38,738 nt of DNA, taken from positions 1 through 38,738 of the forward strand of contig UYNY03000008.1 of NCBI GenBank assembly GCA_900620265.3, in the 5' to 3' direction. This DNA is from Nitrosopumilaceae archaeon (GTDB taxonomy: Archaea > Thermoproteota > Nitrososphaeria > Nitrososphaerales > Nitrosopumilaceae). The stretch's first letter is position 1. Every line of letters starts with the position of its first letter. Positions 16,483 through 24,722 of the stretch are shown here, piece after piece. Under the pieces are notes generated by a model. The model saw only the letters and a list, made by a program, of their open reading frames with translations. It had not been told where the DNA came from and did no database searches. Made by a program: the position numbers and the translations under genes.

Positions 16483-17808
16483 GTGGACGCCCGGATCTAC
16501 GCCCTCCTCGCCGCGTCTGCAGTCCTGCTGGTCCCCGCCGCATACGCGGCCCCCTCCATCACGGCTCCGCCCGATATCACCATGGAGGCCGAGTTCTTCT
16601 TTACCCGGGTGGAGATCGGCGTCCCGGCAGCCGATCCCGGGCACCGGATATCCAGCAACGCCCCGCCGTTCTTTCCCGTCGGCAGCACCATCATAACGTG
16701 GATGGCAGACGACGGGCACGGGGGACGGACGCTTGACACCCAGAACGTCACGATAACCGACTCGTACCCGCCCGCATGCCAAAAGGACGCCGTCAGCGGC
16801 CCGCACCGCTCGGAGACCGGCAGGAGGATCGCGGTCGACGTCGAGCCGCCCCGCGTAAGGGACGTCGCCGACATCAGCCCGGAGGTGGTCCTCGTCGACG
16901 GGAGGGACCGGTACCCGGTCGGCAACACGACCGTCACGTTCGCGGCGACGGACGCCAGCGGCAACACGGCAGAGTGCCCGGTCACCGTCATGGTGGCCAT
17001 ACCGGATATCAACCTGGTGCTGCACCCGTCACCTGACTCCATCCGCGCATCATGGGACGGCGGCGGGCAAAAGTACAAGATCGTGCTGTATCTTGCGGGG
17101 GAGGAGATAAGGAGCGCGAGCACCGGCCGGCCGGGGCACGTCTTCTCCGGGCTGGAGCCGGGAACAGGGTATACGGTAAAGGTCTCGCTCTCAAAGCACC
17201 CAAGGGTGCACGCCGAGGCGTCGGCCACGACCCCGCGGCTGCTTGACATACGGGACGGCCTTGTGGACGGGTGGACGCACCACGCGACGACGCTCGAGCC
17301 GGGGTTCAACAGGTACGTCTTTACGGTAAACCAGTCGGTCGGCAACCCCGCCCCGTCGGCCATGATATCGGGCGACGGGGAGAATACCAGCTCGAGGATC
17401 GAAAAGTGGCTTGATACCTCCCCGTATGCCGGCGGCCCGCTGTACCTCGGCATCGACTACATGTCGGGGGGAAGGACGCTCGTCCAGTTCGTGGTGGACG
17501 CCGGGGACGGCACTGCAAGGTACGTAAAGTCGGCGTGGGCCGACGGTACGTGGAGGTCGCACGCGGCCGACATCTCAGGGGCGTTCACGCCCGGCGGGAC
17601 GGCCCGCGTCCAAATATACCTGTATGATACGGGACCCGGGGGGCATACCATCCACCTTGACAACCTCGTCCTGTCCGGCAGGGATCCTGGCAGGGATCCG
17701 GGCGTTCGCGGCGGGTCGGCGGGAGGCCCGCTGGATGACCTTGACGCGTCGCTGCCCGGGACGGGCGACCCGACCGCGGCGGTGCTGGCGTGGATGGGTG
17801 GCAGGTAG
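16483..17808 (+). CDS. Secreted HYR/FN3 protein (441 aa) between the inverted copies
   Basis: GTG 16483 is 28 nt from the shared TATA element and opens a signal peptide (IYALLAASAVLLVPAAYA, cleavage near residue 22). Two HYR domains follow (GSTIITWMADDGHGG and NTTVTFAATDASGNTAE), a fibronectin III-like domain (about 178-250), then a jelly-roll-like domain (DGLVDGWTHH, SVGNPAPSAMISGDGE, HTIHLDNLVLSG) equivalent to the variable segment of the flanking proteins. It lacks the terminal DUF5011-like domain and ends in a short Gly/Asp-rich tail. The next gene starts immediately after its stop codon with no spacer, so both are likely co-transcribed. Probable extracellular or surface component. Confidence 0.85.
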   Translation: MDARIYALLAASAVLLVPAAYAAPSITAPPDITMEAEFFFTRVEIGVPAADPGHRISSNAPPFFPVGSTIITWMADDGHGGRTLDTQNVTITDSYPPACQKDAVSGPHRSETGRRIAVDVEPPRVRDVADISPEVVLVDGRDRYPVGNTTVTFAATDASGNTAECPVTVMVAIPDINLVLHPSPDSIRASWDGGGQKYKIVLYLAGEEIRSASTGRPGHVFSGLEPGTGYTVKVSLSKHPRVHAEASATTPRLLDIRDGLVDGWTHHATTLEPGFNRYVFTVNQSVGNPAPSAMISGDGENTSSRIEKWLDTSPYAGGPLYLGIDYMSGGRTLVQFVVDAGDGTARYVKSAWADGTWRSHAADISGAFTPGGTARVQIYLYDTGPGGHTIHLDNLVLSGRDPGRDPGVRGGSAGGPLDDLDASLPGTGDPTAAVLAWMGGR

Positions 17809-19923
17809 ATGAGGATCCCGGGCACGGTACTGGCCGCATGCATGGCCGTGGCATGCCTTGGTCTGGCCCTGCCCGCCCACGCCCTCGAGGACCTTCCCAC
17901 CCTGTACATCAACGCGACGGGCCCGCTCACCCCGCTGGACCACGGGCTGCTGGCCGTCCCGCCCGTGGATGGCTCGTACAAGATCCTGCACAACGCCCCG
18001 GGGATGGTCGTGGTCGGTGATACCGTGGTGCTGTGGCTGGTCACCCATGATGACGGCAGGCTGGAATCGTACAGGCAGATAGTCACGGCCCGGGACGTGG
18101 ACCCGCCGTTCTTTGTGGACGCCCCGGCCGTGCACGTGACGGAGAGGACGGGCAAGAGGACTCAGGTAGAGTTCCCGGTGCCCGTCGCGGTTGACGCGGT
18201 GGATCTTGACGTGGATGTTGTATCATCGCACAAACAGAACTCAAAGTTCCGCCCCGGGGATACCACCGTGGTGTTTACCGCGACGGATGACTCTGGCAAC
18301 ACTGCCACCCATGAGATGGTGGTCCGTGTAGAGGAGCGGCGGATAAGGGGGCTGGTGCTGGAGGTAACACATGATGAGATACGGGCATCGTGGGACCCGC
18401 TCCCCGGTGATCCGACGTACAGGGTGTCGCTGGCAGGGCCGGGCGGTGACGTGCTCGAGATATCAAGGACGCCAGAGACATTGCAGATCTTTGCGGGGCT
18501 TGATGCCGATACGGAATACGTGGTTGCAGTGGCGGAGGCGGGAAAGAGGTCGACGCAGGCAGAGGCCGCCGTCACGACGCCCTCGCCGCCAGAGCTGTAC
18601 GTGGTCGTCCCCGAGGACATAGTGCAGGAGGCCGCCGCCCCGCTGACGAGGGTGTTCCTTGGGGGGCTGCTGACGCCGGAGGCGTGGGATCCTGCCCCGT
18701 CCATATCAAACGACGCCCCCGACGCGTTCCCCGTGGGCGATACCACGGTGACGTGGACGGCCACCGATGGCACGACGACGATCTCGGGGACGCAGCTGGT
18801 CACCATCACGGACACGACCCCACCCGTATTCTCCAACCTGCCAGAGTCGTCCACGCATGTGGCGACATCAAAGCAGGGGATAAGGGTGAACTTTACCCTG
18901 CCCGCGGCCTCAGACAAGGTGGACTTGGACGTGGCGGTCTCTAGCACGCATGATCCGGGGGACCTCTTCCCGGTCGGCAACACCACGGTGGTGCTCACAG
19001 CGGTTGACGCCTCGGGGAACACCGCCGAGCACAGGTTCGTGGTGGGGGTGGACCACAGGGTGCTCGAGTTCCCCATAACGGACGACTTTTCAAGCCTGGA
19101 CGGGTGGGAGTTCAAGACGATGCGGTTTGCCTATGCCGAGAGCTTTGAGGGGAGGACGTACTTTAGCAACCTTACCCTGTCCCTTGATCCCGATGTCGGG
19201 AGGCCAAAGCCGTCGGCCAAGATATCCGGGGACGGGGAGCTCGTCTTTGCGTACATCCAAAAGACGTTCGAGCTCGGGTTTCCCGTGGACTATCAGCTAA
19301 GCGTGGGCTTTGAGAGCATGTTCGGGCACGATCACGCGGTGGAGCGCCGTCCCGGGTATGTCGGACACGACTTTCCGGTTCCGAGGATATTCGCGTACGT
19401 CCCGGGCACGTTCCACCCGGGGTTTACATATTCATACACCACAAACACGTGGGCAACCCCCTCCATTAGCGAGCCCCGGCTGATGGGCTCTGACACCGTC
19501 GTGGTGGGAATCGGCGTCATCCTGCTAGACGCGTCGGACCGGCAGCTCGAGTTCTGGTTTGACAGCTTCGCCCTCAGCGACAAGGGGGAGGACCTGCGGC
19601 GGTATTATGCCGGCTCGTCGGACGACCTCGGCGTCAGGCCCGAGCCGCGCATGGTCGTCCACGTGCCGGCCAACGACCCCACATTCGTGCCGTACGCCCC
19701 GTCGATCAACTTTACCGGGCCCGTCGAGGTGGACCACCCGGTCTCGACCGTGTACGTCGAGCCCGGCGTCACCTGCGTCAGCCCGGAGGGGGCGTGGGAT
19801 GCAGAGGCCGACGCGTCGGGGCTCGACACCGGCAGGCCGGGGCTGTACCATATCGAGTACTCGTGCGAGGGGCGCGGGGCCACCTCGATCGTGTACAGGA
19901 CCGTGCACGTGGTGGATGGGTAG
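17809..19923 (+). CDS. Secreted multi-domain HYR/FN3 surface protein (704 aa), copy 2
   Basis: ATG 17809 directly follows the previous stop. Signal peptide residues 1-25 (VLAACMAVACLGLALPAHA). Domain order equals the inverted copy: Ig-like, HYR (DTTVVFTATDDSGNTA), FN3-like (about 188-265), HYR, HYR (NTTVVLTAVDASGNTAEH), variable jelly-roll-like segment (PITDDFSSLDGW to FWFDSFAL, about 420-600), DUF5011-like C-terminus (VDHPVSTVYVEPGVTC, RTVHVVDG). The N-terminal two thirds are almost identical to copy 1 at DNA level, including 147 identical bases (17866-18012), while the variable segment has diverged strongly. This mosaic suggests gene conversion plus selection for diversity. Likely exported to the cell surface. 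Confidence 0.85.
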   Translation: MRIPGTVLAACMAVACLGLALPAHALEDLPTLYINATGPLTPLDHGLLAVPPVDGSYKILHNAPGMVVVGDTVVLWLVTHDDGRLESYRQIVTARDVDPPFFVDAPAVHVTERTGKRTQVEFPVPVAVDAVDLDVDVVSSHKQNSKFRPGDTTVVFTATDDSGNTATHEMVVRVEERRIRGLVLEVTHDEIRASWDPLPGDPTYRVSLAGPGGDVLEISRTPETLQIFAGLDADTEYVVAVAEAGKRSTQAEAAVTTPSPPELYVVVPEDIVQEAAAPLTRVFLGGLLTPEAWDPAPSISNDAPDAFPVGDTTVTWTATDGTTTISGTQLVTITDTTPPVFSNLPESSTHVATSKQGIRVNFTLPAASDKVDLDVAVSSTHDPGDLFPVGNTTVVLTAVDASGNTAEHRFVVGVDHRVLEFPITDDFSSLDGWEFKTMRFAYAESFEGRTYFSNLTLSLDPDVGRPKPSAKISGDGELVFAYIQKTFELGFPVDYQLSVGFESMFGHDHAVERRPGYVGHDFPVPRIFAYVPGTFHPGFTYSYTTNTWATPSISEPRLMGSDTVVVGIGVILLDASDRQLEFWFDSFALSDKGEDLRRYYAGSSDDLGVRPEPRMVVHVPANDPTFVPYAPSINFTGPVEVDHPVSTVYVEPGVTCVSPEGAWDAEADASGLDTGRPGLYHIEYSCEGRGATSIVYRTVHVVDG
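17866..19923 (+). repeat. Right arm of ~2 kb inverted repeat
   Basis: Counterpart of 14315-16375. The spacer between the arms (about 1.5 kb) holds the shared promoter and the 441-aa gene, so recombination between arms would invert them. Confidence 0.8.
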
Positions 19924-20073
19924 GGCCGCGTCCCCGGCAGCCGCCACGATCCCGTACAGCCCCGCATCGTACCTCCCCGGCAGGCCCACGACGTCCACGT
20001 ACTCTGCCCCGGCCCGCGCGTCCCCCTTCCACGGCAGGCGTATCCCCAGCTCTTGGCCGCCGTCCCCCTCCAT
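19920..20073 (-). pseudogene. Possible 5' gene remnant cut by the surface-protein copy
   Basis: On the minus strand an ATG at 20073 opens about 50 codons with coding-like character (EYVDVVGLPGRYDAGLYGIV) that then runs into antisense of the 17809-19923 gene. A TATA-like box (GTTTATAAT, minus strand) lies about 48 nt upstream. It may be the surviving 5' end of a gene truncated when the surface gene was duplicated; it could also be chance. Confidence 0.25.
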
Positions 20074-20117
20074 GGCGGCCCCCTCGGACGCTCCTCTGAT
20101 GAATCCACAAGGATCAG

Positions 20118-20125
20118 ATTATAAA
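20118..20125 (+). promoter_or_regulatory. TATA box and leader of the AT-rich membrane gene
   Basis: GATTATAAAC at 20117-20126 lies about 29 nt before ATG 20150. Between them CCTCTCCTGAGAGG (20129-20142) is a near-perfect hairpin, and GGAGGGTG just before the ATG can act as a ribosome-binding site. Confidence 0.5.
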
Positions 20126-20149
20126 CCCCTCTCCTGAGAGGAGGGTGCT

Positions 20150-22057
20150 ATGGAAGAAGCGAAAGTTACCAATAACTCCACTGCAAAAAAGAACAAGTCA
20201 ACGTATGAGAAGCCTGTATTTGTATTTCGAAAGTGGTTCCTCATTATTTGGATTCCGAGTATAGTGTTAACTGCTCTCATGGTGTCGCCACTTCCAATTA
20301 CATCTGATCCTAATGATACTCTTAATCCGTTTCATATCGTTGCGGAGATTCATAATACCATATTTGACTTAACACTTGGAATTACATCTGATTCTGATAA
20401 TATACAAGATTTGTTGTATATAATTGCAGAAATTCATGCAATGGTGTTAACTGTGACACTTGGAATTACATTGCTAGGTCTGCAATTTAGAGCACAATCA
20501 TATACTATGGTTGGTATGATAGAATATGTAAATGACAAAGTGGTATATGGATTTATCACAACATTTGTACTAATGACAATCATCAGTATTGGCCTAGCAA
20601 TGTCATATGACAAAATAGAGGATCTACAAATAATTATCAAGATTATGCTTGTTGGCACATTTGCATCGTTGTGCTATCATGCCGGTTATGTATATCATAT
20701 GATCTATAAATTACAGCTTTCACAAATGTTTGATGATACTATTAAAAAAATAGAAAAAAACATTGGCAATATTGAAGAATTTACTGGAAAAGACGATGAA
20801 TTTATCAAACCATTTCAAATATGGCAGGGAATAATGATCAAGGCATCGGAGACTCATAACCTCCCAGAATTTAAAAATGGATTAAAAGAGATCTTTAAAG
20901 TAATTGAAGAGAAACAAGAGAAAAGTAGAAATAAACAGGATCAATATGTAAAAGATCGACGGGCTAAAATTGTAGACTGTATAGAAGATGTGCGCCAAAC
21001 TTGCATGACGGAAAAACAATATTTATTTTTAAATGAATTTATCTGTAAATTTGAATCAATATATAAAAATTTCATCGACAAATATGATGATACAGAATAT
21101 GGAAGCAGAGGTGAAATAATTAAAAAATTCGAGGAAATGATTTGCAGAACCATCGATGATAATGAGTATGGTTATTCTGAAGATTACTTAAATAGATTAT
21201 TTAAAATGTACTGGGATGAAAAGTTGAGTGACAGTGAACGTTATGATTTACAGAATAATATGATATTTACTGTAAACAACATTGTTAATTATGCAATAGC
21301 CAATAAGAGTAAAACCACATCAATATTTATAAATTTATTAATAAATAACAAGGAGAATAATATACCAACTGTAGATAATGCTATGTCAAATAATAATAAT
21401 TTTAGAGGAGATACTGTTAAATTCAATGATCCAGATCAAGCTACCCTTTGGCCAGATTTTCCTAAAAATCCCCATCGCGATGATACTAAGAGCTGGATTA
21501 TACGTGTGCGCTGGTCTATCACATTGACTAGATGTTTGCAGCGAATGACATTAGAGATTATAAGTTCCGGAAAATTGTATGAACTTTACACTATTTTTCG
21601 TGTGATGGAAGATTTAATCGAGAATTACTATATGAGCACTTATAAAATAATATCTACTAATCCAGATCTTGATAAAAATTTACATTATGCATTAATCGAA
21701 GAATTTAACAAATATATAAAAAGCAAATTATCTAATTCAATATACGATCATGATTATAGAATTCTTGATATAATTATATCCTATGTTGTTGGTGTATCAA
21801 AATATCTAGATATAAAAATATCCAAGACTGTTGATGCCTTCGATCCCAATATATTAGCACAAATTAAATATAAAGAAAAATGTTTTGAAATATATTCGGA
21901 AATTATTAAATATAGTTTAGAGAAGGCCCGAAATTTAGGCGATGTTGAGGCTGAGAAACTTATTTCAGATCTCATCAATAGCATCCAGTGTGTGGAAATA
22001 TTGCCTAATATGTATGCCTGGTCGCGAGTGGATCATACGGCCGGCAACTCTGACTAG
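20150..22057 (+). CDS. AT-rich membrane protein with large cytoplasmic domain (635 aa)
   Basis: The gene starts at ATG 20150, just after a Shine-Dalgarno-like GGAGGG and a TATA box. After a charged N-terminus come membrane helices at about residues 28-46, 94-112, 128-148 and 160-180, then about 450 residues of charged, helical soluble domain. The segment HAMVLTVTLGITLLGLQFRA followed by another helix recalls DUF2254-type membrane proteins, but the match is weak. Residues 50-105 contain a 28-residue tandem duplication (see repeat). Codons are overwhelmingly A/T-ending (AAT, ATA, AAA), unlike all neighbours, so recent acquisition from an AT-rich genome is likely. Function unknown. Confidence 0.8.
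   Translation: MEEAKVTNNSTAKKNKSTYEKPVFVFRKWFLIIWIPSIVLTALMVSPLPITSDPNDTLNPFHIVAEIHNTIFDLTLGITSDSDNIQDLLYIIAEIHAMVLTVTLGITLLGLQFRAQSYTMVGMIEYVNDKVVYGFITTFVLMTIISIGLAMSYDKIEDLQIIIKIMLVGTFASLCYHAGYVYHMIYKLQLSQMFDDTIKKIEKNIGNIEEFTGKDDEFIKPFQIWQGIMIKASETHNLPEFKNGLKEIFKVIEEKQEKSRNKQDQYVKDRRAKIVDCIEDVRQTCMTEKQYLFLNEFICKFESIYKNFIDKYDDTEYGSRGEIIKKFEEMICRTIDDNEYGYSEDYLNRLFKMYWDEKLSDSERYDLQNNMIFTVNNIVNYAIANKSKTTSIFINLLINNKENNIPTVDNAMSNNNNFRGDTVKFNDPDQATLWPDFPKNPHRDDTKSWIIRVRWSITLTRCLQRMTLEIISSGKLYELYTIFRVMEDLIENYYMSTYKIISTNPDLDKNLHYALIEEFNKYIKSKLSNSIYDHDYRILDIIISYVVGVSKYLDIKISKTVDAFDPNILAQIKYKEKCFEIYSEIIKYSLEKARNLGDVEAEKLISDLINSIQCVEILPNMYAWSRVDHTAGNSD
20297..20464 (+). repeat. Two 84-bp in-frame tandem repeats
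   Basis: 20297-20380 and 20381-20464 encode 28-residue units that begin ITSD and end TLG, each with [IV]AEIH in the middle. The DNA copies have diverged but keep blocks such as ATTACATCTGAT. Confidence 0.7.
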
Positions 22058-22643
22058 CTAGAAGATCCGATCAAATCACACAAGACGAGGTGCGAAAAAG
22101 GTGGCACGCACGGGCGTGGCCAGATGCGACATCTACATGACACGCGCTCCTGAGGCAGGACAGAGCCGACCATCTGTCTGCCACGGGCGGGATCTGACGG
22201 CTGGTGCCACGCGGCATGCCTGGAGGATCCTGTTGGACGGGTCCCGGGCACGGGGGTGCAACGAAAAGAGCAGTGCCGTCGAGTCCCGCTCCTCGGATCT
22301 ACTCTAAGCCGGCCCACGTCCGGAATGCCCAAAGCGCCTTCTCTTTCGGTCATCTCTCTGGGCCGCATGCCCTCCCGCCCGGCCATGAACGGCAACCGGG
22401 GCGAATCCCCGCCGCAAGGCCCGGGGCTCCCTCGCTTATGTATGAGTTCATCCATGTGAACCCCTTTTAAGCATATGGCGGGTTTTTCAGGCGGCGGGGC
22501 GCAGCCGACGCTAGGCTCCGTCCTCCCGTGCAAGGATGGTCGGACAGTCATCCATCCGGGGTCCGTGCCCCATCTCCGTGCTTCATCCTTTCGTCAGGAC
22601 CCGCGCGCCGCAGTTAAGTATCGAGGTTGCGACGTGTCGCACC
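22058..22643. other. Spacer between AT-rich gene and IS110 transposase
   Basis: About 590 bp. It presumably contains the downstream end of the IS110-type element, whose boundary I cannot place because these elements lack inverted repeats. A CTTTTAAG-like AT patch lies near 22463-22471. Frames on both strands are arginine/proline-rich and unconvincing. The GGGGCGAATCCCC hairpin near 22400 is not part of a tRNA. Confidence 0.4.
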
Positions 22644-23747
22644 TCATGAATTCAGTCGCGGTCTGGGGTTCTGACCATGATGTGGGGCGTACTCCCGCCC
22701 GTCCGCCAGCATGCGGAAGACCGCCCGGAGTATCTTGGCCCCGGTGGCCACCCTCGCCTTTGGCATCCCTCTGCCCTCGGCGAGCCTCTCATAGAACCGG
22801 GTGAACGCCGTGTCCCTCGCCACCCTGACGTGGGTCATGGCCACCTGCACCGCCGCGTGCCGGAGCAGCGAGTCGCCCCTCTTGGTTATGCCGCCCCCGC
22901 CGCGTACCTTGCCCGCCGAGCCGCGCACCGACGGGGCCAGTCCCGCGAACGAGACCAGCTGCCCGGGGTGCCGGAACCTCGTGATGTCGCCGATCTCCGA
23001 GACGAACACGAGGGCCCAAAAGTACCCCACGCCCGGGATCTTCTTGAGCCGCATGGCGTCGTCAATCTCCGACGCCCTCGCGGCTATCCTGATGTCCAGC
23101 ACGCCCGCCATCCCGTCCAGCGTCCGGATCATGTCAAGATAGTTGTCAATCCTGTAGTCCTTCAGCCTGCGCAGGTTGTCGACGAACTCCTCGCTCCAGG
23201 CGTGCCCCTTTACCTTCGTGCCCGCCTGCAGCAGTATGGACCGTATCTTGATCTTGTACGTCGTGCGGCTGCGTGACACGGACTGCCTGTGCCTCACGAG
23301 CTCCCTGTCCTCGGCCGTCTGCCTGTCCGGCACGTACGAGGATATGATGGCGTCGTCCCTCAGCATGGCGGCGAGCACCCGGGCGTCCACCTTGTCGGTC
23401 TTCTTTGACATCGCTATTACCTTGTTGTGGAACGGGCCGGACACGACCAAATCCAGGCCGAGGTCGTCCAGCATGAACTCGGTGACGCCCTGCGAGACGG
23501 AGGATGCCTCGAGCACGTACCTCGTCCTCTTCGGGAACCTGGCCAGGAACCTCCTTATCTTGTTCCTGTCGTTGGCGACCTTCTCCTCCAGCAGGATCTT
23601 TCCAGACTTGTCTATGGCCGCCACCTGTAGGAACGCCTTGTGCAGGTCTATCCCCACGTAGACGTCCGCCTCCTTCCTGACGCGGCAGTCCACTGCCGTG
23701 CCCGCCGCCCTGACCACCCGGATCCGGCTGGCCGTCCTCGCCCTCAT
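22644..23747 (-). CDS. IS110-family transposase (about 367 aa)
   Basis: IS110 recombinases are DEDD enzymes with a RuvC-like N-terminus and a C-terminal domain carrying a catalytic serine. Visible here: YVGIDLHK (first Asp), VLEASSVSQG (Glu), KKTDKVDARVLAAML (two Asp), then the C-terminal part with IPGVGYFWALVFVSEIGD, FAGLAPSVRGSAGK and KRGDSLLRHAAVQVA, where the serine region is intact. The frame is open to 23894, but residues before ATG 23747 are low in complexity, so this start is preferred; GTG or a later start near the YVGID motif is possible. Length fits the family. The gene appears complete, so the element may be active. Insertion near other duplicated DNA fits a mobile region. Confidence 0.9.
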   Translation of the reverse strand: MRARTASRIRVVRAAGTAVDCRVRKEADVYVGIDLHKAFLQVAAIDKSGKILLEEKVANDRNKIRRFLARFPKRTRYVLEASSVSQGVTEFMLDDLGLDLVVSGPFHNKVIAMSKKTDKVDARVLAAMLRDDAIISSYVPDRQTAEDRELVRHRQSVSRSRTTYKIKIRSILLQAGTKVKGHAWSEEFVDNLRRLKDYRIDNYLDMIRTLDGMAGVLDIRIAARASEIDDAMRLKKIPGVGYFWALVFVSEIGDITRFRHPGQLVSFAGLAPSVRGSAGKVRGGGGITKRGDSLLRHAAVQVAMTHVRVARDTAFTRFYERLAEGRGMPKARVATGAKILRAVFRMLADGREYAPHHGQNPRPRLNS

Positions 23748-23890
23748 GCCGGCCCCCCCACCCGTGGTAATCTGTCTCTTTGGAATCCTGCGGTTATCGT
23801 ACCCCGCCCGCTTGCGTGCCGGTGCCTTCCCGGCCGTCCTCCCGGCCGGCCCCCCATCCCCCCCGTCTGGGGTCCCCGCTCGCGATGCCT
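23748..23890 (-). ncRNA. Candidate bridge-RNA end of the IS110 element
   Basis: In the IS110 group the non-coding end upstream of the transposase encodes the bridge RNA that pairs with target and donor DNA. The only non-coding space upstream of this transposase before the next gene is these ~140 bp. It contains GC-rich self-complementary pieces (CCGGCCGTCC, CCCGGCCGGC). No specific fold was demonstrated, so this is a position-based suggestion. Confidence 0.25.
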
Positions 23891-24223
23891 TCACATACGG
23901 TTAAGGTCGTACCCACGCGGGTCGCCCCGGGATCTGCCCGTCTCGTCGAATCGCCAGAACCTGATGAGCAGCCCGGATCCGAACGCCAGTTCTCCGATGT
24001 TCATAGCATCGGCCGGTACCGCCCGGATCTTCCAAATTTTACAAATAGAGCCGTCGCAATTCTCAAAACGGGAATCCTCGGCGGCATGCCCAAGGCACCT
24101 CATGGGAGTCCCGTTCAGGGGGGTGCCGTCCCCCATCCGGTTATGTACGATGAACCGCGTGCCGTTTATCATGGACGACATGGGCTCCCTGGCCGGCCCC
24201 GTCCCCGACGGCCCGCCAGGCAT
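23891..24223 (-). CDS. Hypothetical protein (110 aa)
   Basis: ATG 24223 is chosen because an ACATATCC patch (minus strand, near 24249-24256) lies about 30 nt upstream; the frame is open to 24403 without protein character. Residues from about 15 on look genuine: MSSMINGTRFIVHNRMGDG, FENCDGSICKIWKIRAV and LLIRFWRFDETGRSRG. Two cysteines in NCDGSIC are close enough to pair or bind metal. It ends about 140 nt before the IS110 transposase start, on the same strand, so it could be cargo or a flanking gene. Family unknown. Confidence 0.45.
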   Translation of the reverse strand: MPGGPSGTGPAREPMSSMINGTRFIVHNRMGDGTPLNGTPMRCLGHAAEDSRFENCDGSICKIWKIRAVPADAMNIGELAFGSGLLIRFWRFDETGRSRGDPRGYDLNRM

Positions 24224-24330
24224 GGGAAGGGTTGCCGGCCTGCTACCGGATATGTGTTTGCATGTGCCGACCTGCCGGCTAGGCACGACCGGGGACGGTG
24301 GTATCACAGGCCGGCGGCCCTTGACCCCTT

Positions 24331-24722
24331 TTGGACCTGACCGGGGCCACGGCCACTCCCATAGGGACCATCGTCCCGCCGCTCGAGAGGGTCCCGGTAT
24401 CAAACCTGCGCGTCGTGGATAACTTTGGCTCCACGCTTGATACGGTCCAGGTGGACCAGCAGGTCCAGGTCACCGCGGATCTTACCAACGGCCAGACGAG
24501 GGACCAGGCGTTCGCCTATCTCGTCCAGATCCAGGACGAGGACAACGTGACGGTCCACCTGGCATGGATATCAGGCAGCGTCGCCGAGGGCCAGTCATTC
24601 AGCCCGTCAGTCTCGTGGACCCCGGCCGCCTCCGGCACGTACACTGCCACCACGTGTGGGAGTCCGTATCGAACCCCGAGGCCCTCTCGCCCCCGGTATC
24701 GCTTGAGATCACGGTCAGCTAG
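24331..24722 (+). pseudogene. Frameshifted copy of the Ig-like secreted protein gene end
   Basis: From TTG 24331 the frame reads ERVPVSNLRVVDNFGSTLD, then TADLTNGQTRDQAFAYLVQI, matching the CARDB/Ig-like module of the gene at the left edge. At about 24654 four bases are missing relative to that copy (ACCACGTGTGGGAG against ACCACGTTCGCGTGGGAG), which shifts the frame. The original end is still readable in the shifted frame up to TAG 24720-24722. No upstream signal peptide or promoter is visible, so the 5' part is also missing. After the shift the open frame runs for over 2 kb through the GC-rich block only because stop codons are rare there. Confidence 0.75.
24500..24722 (+). repeat. Direct repeat of window positions 1-227
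   Basis: The first 64 bases are identical to 1-64, and the rest agrees apart from scattered substitutions and the 4-nt gap, on the same strand 24.5 kb away. Confidence 0.8.

Noticed and set aside
14230-16736. Long plus-strand frames across the inverted surface-protein gene
   Set aside because: They are antisense shadows of the 14315-16429 coding sequence, which has signal peptide and domains.
22385-22425. GGGGCGAATCCCC hairpin that resembles a tRNA T-arm
   Set aside because: Loop sequence is wrong for TTCRANY and no anticodon or acceptor stem can be built around it.
22054-22551. 165-codon minus-strand frame beside the IS110 gene
   Set aside because: Its only AT patch is too close to the internal ATG at 22455, and the translation is Arg/Pro-rich without pattern.
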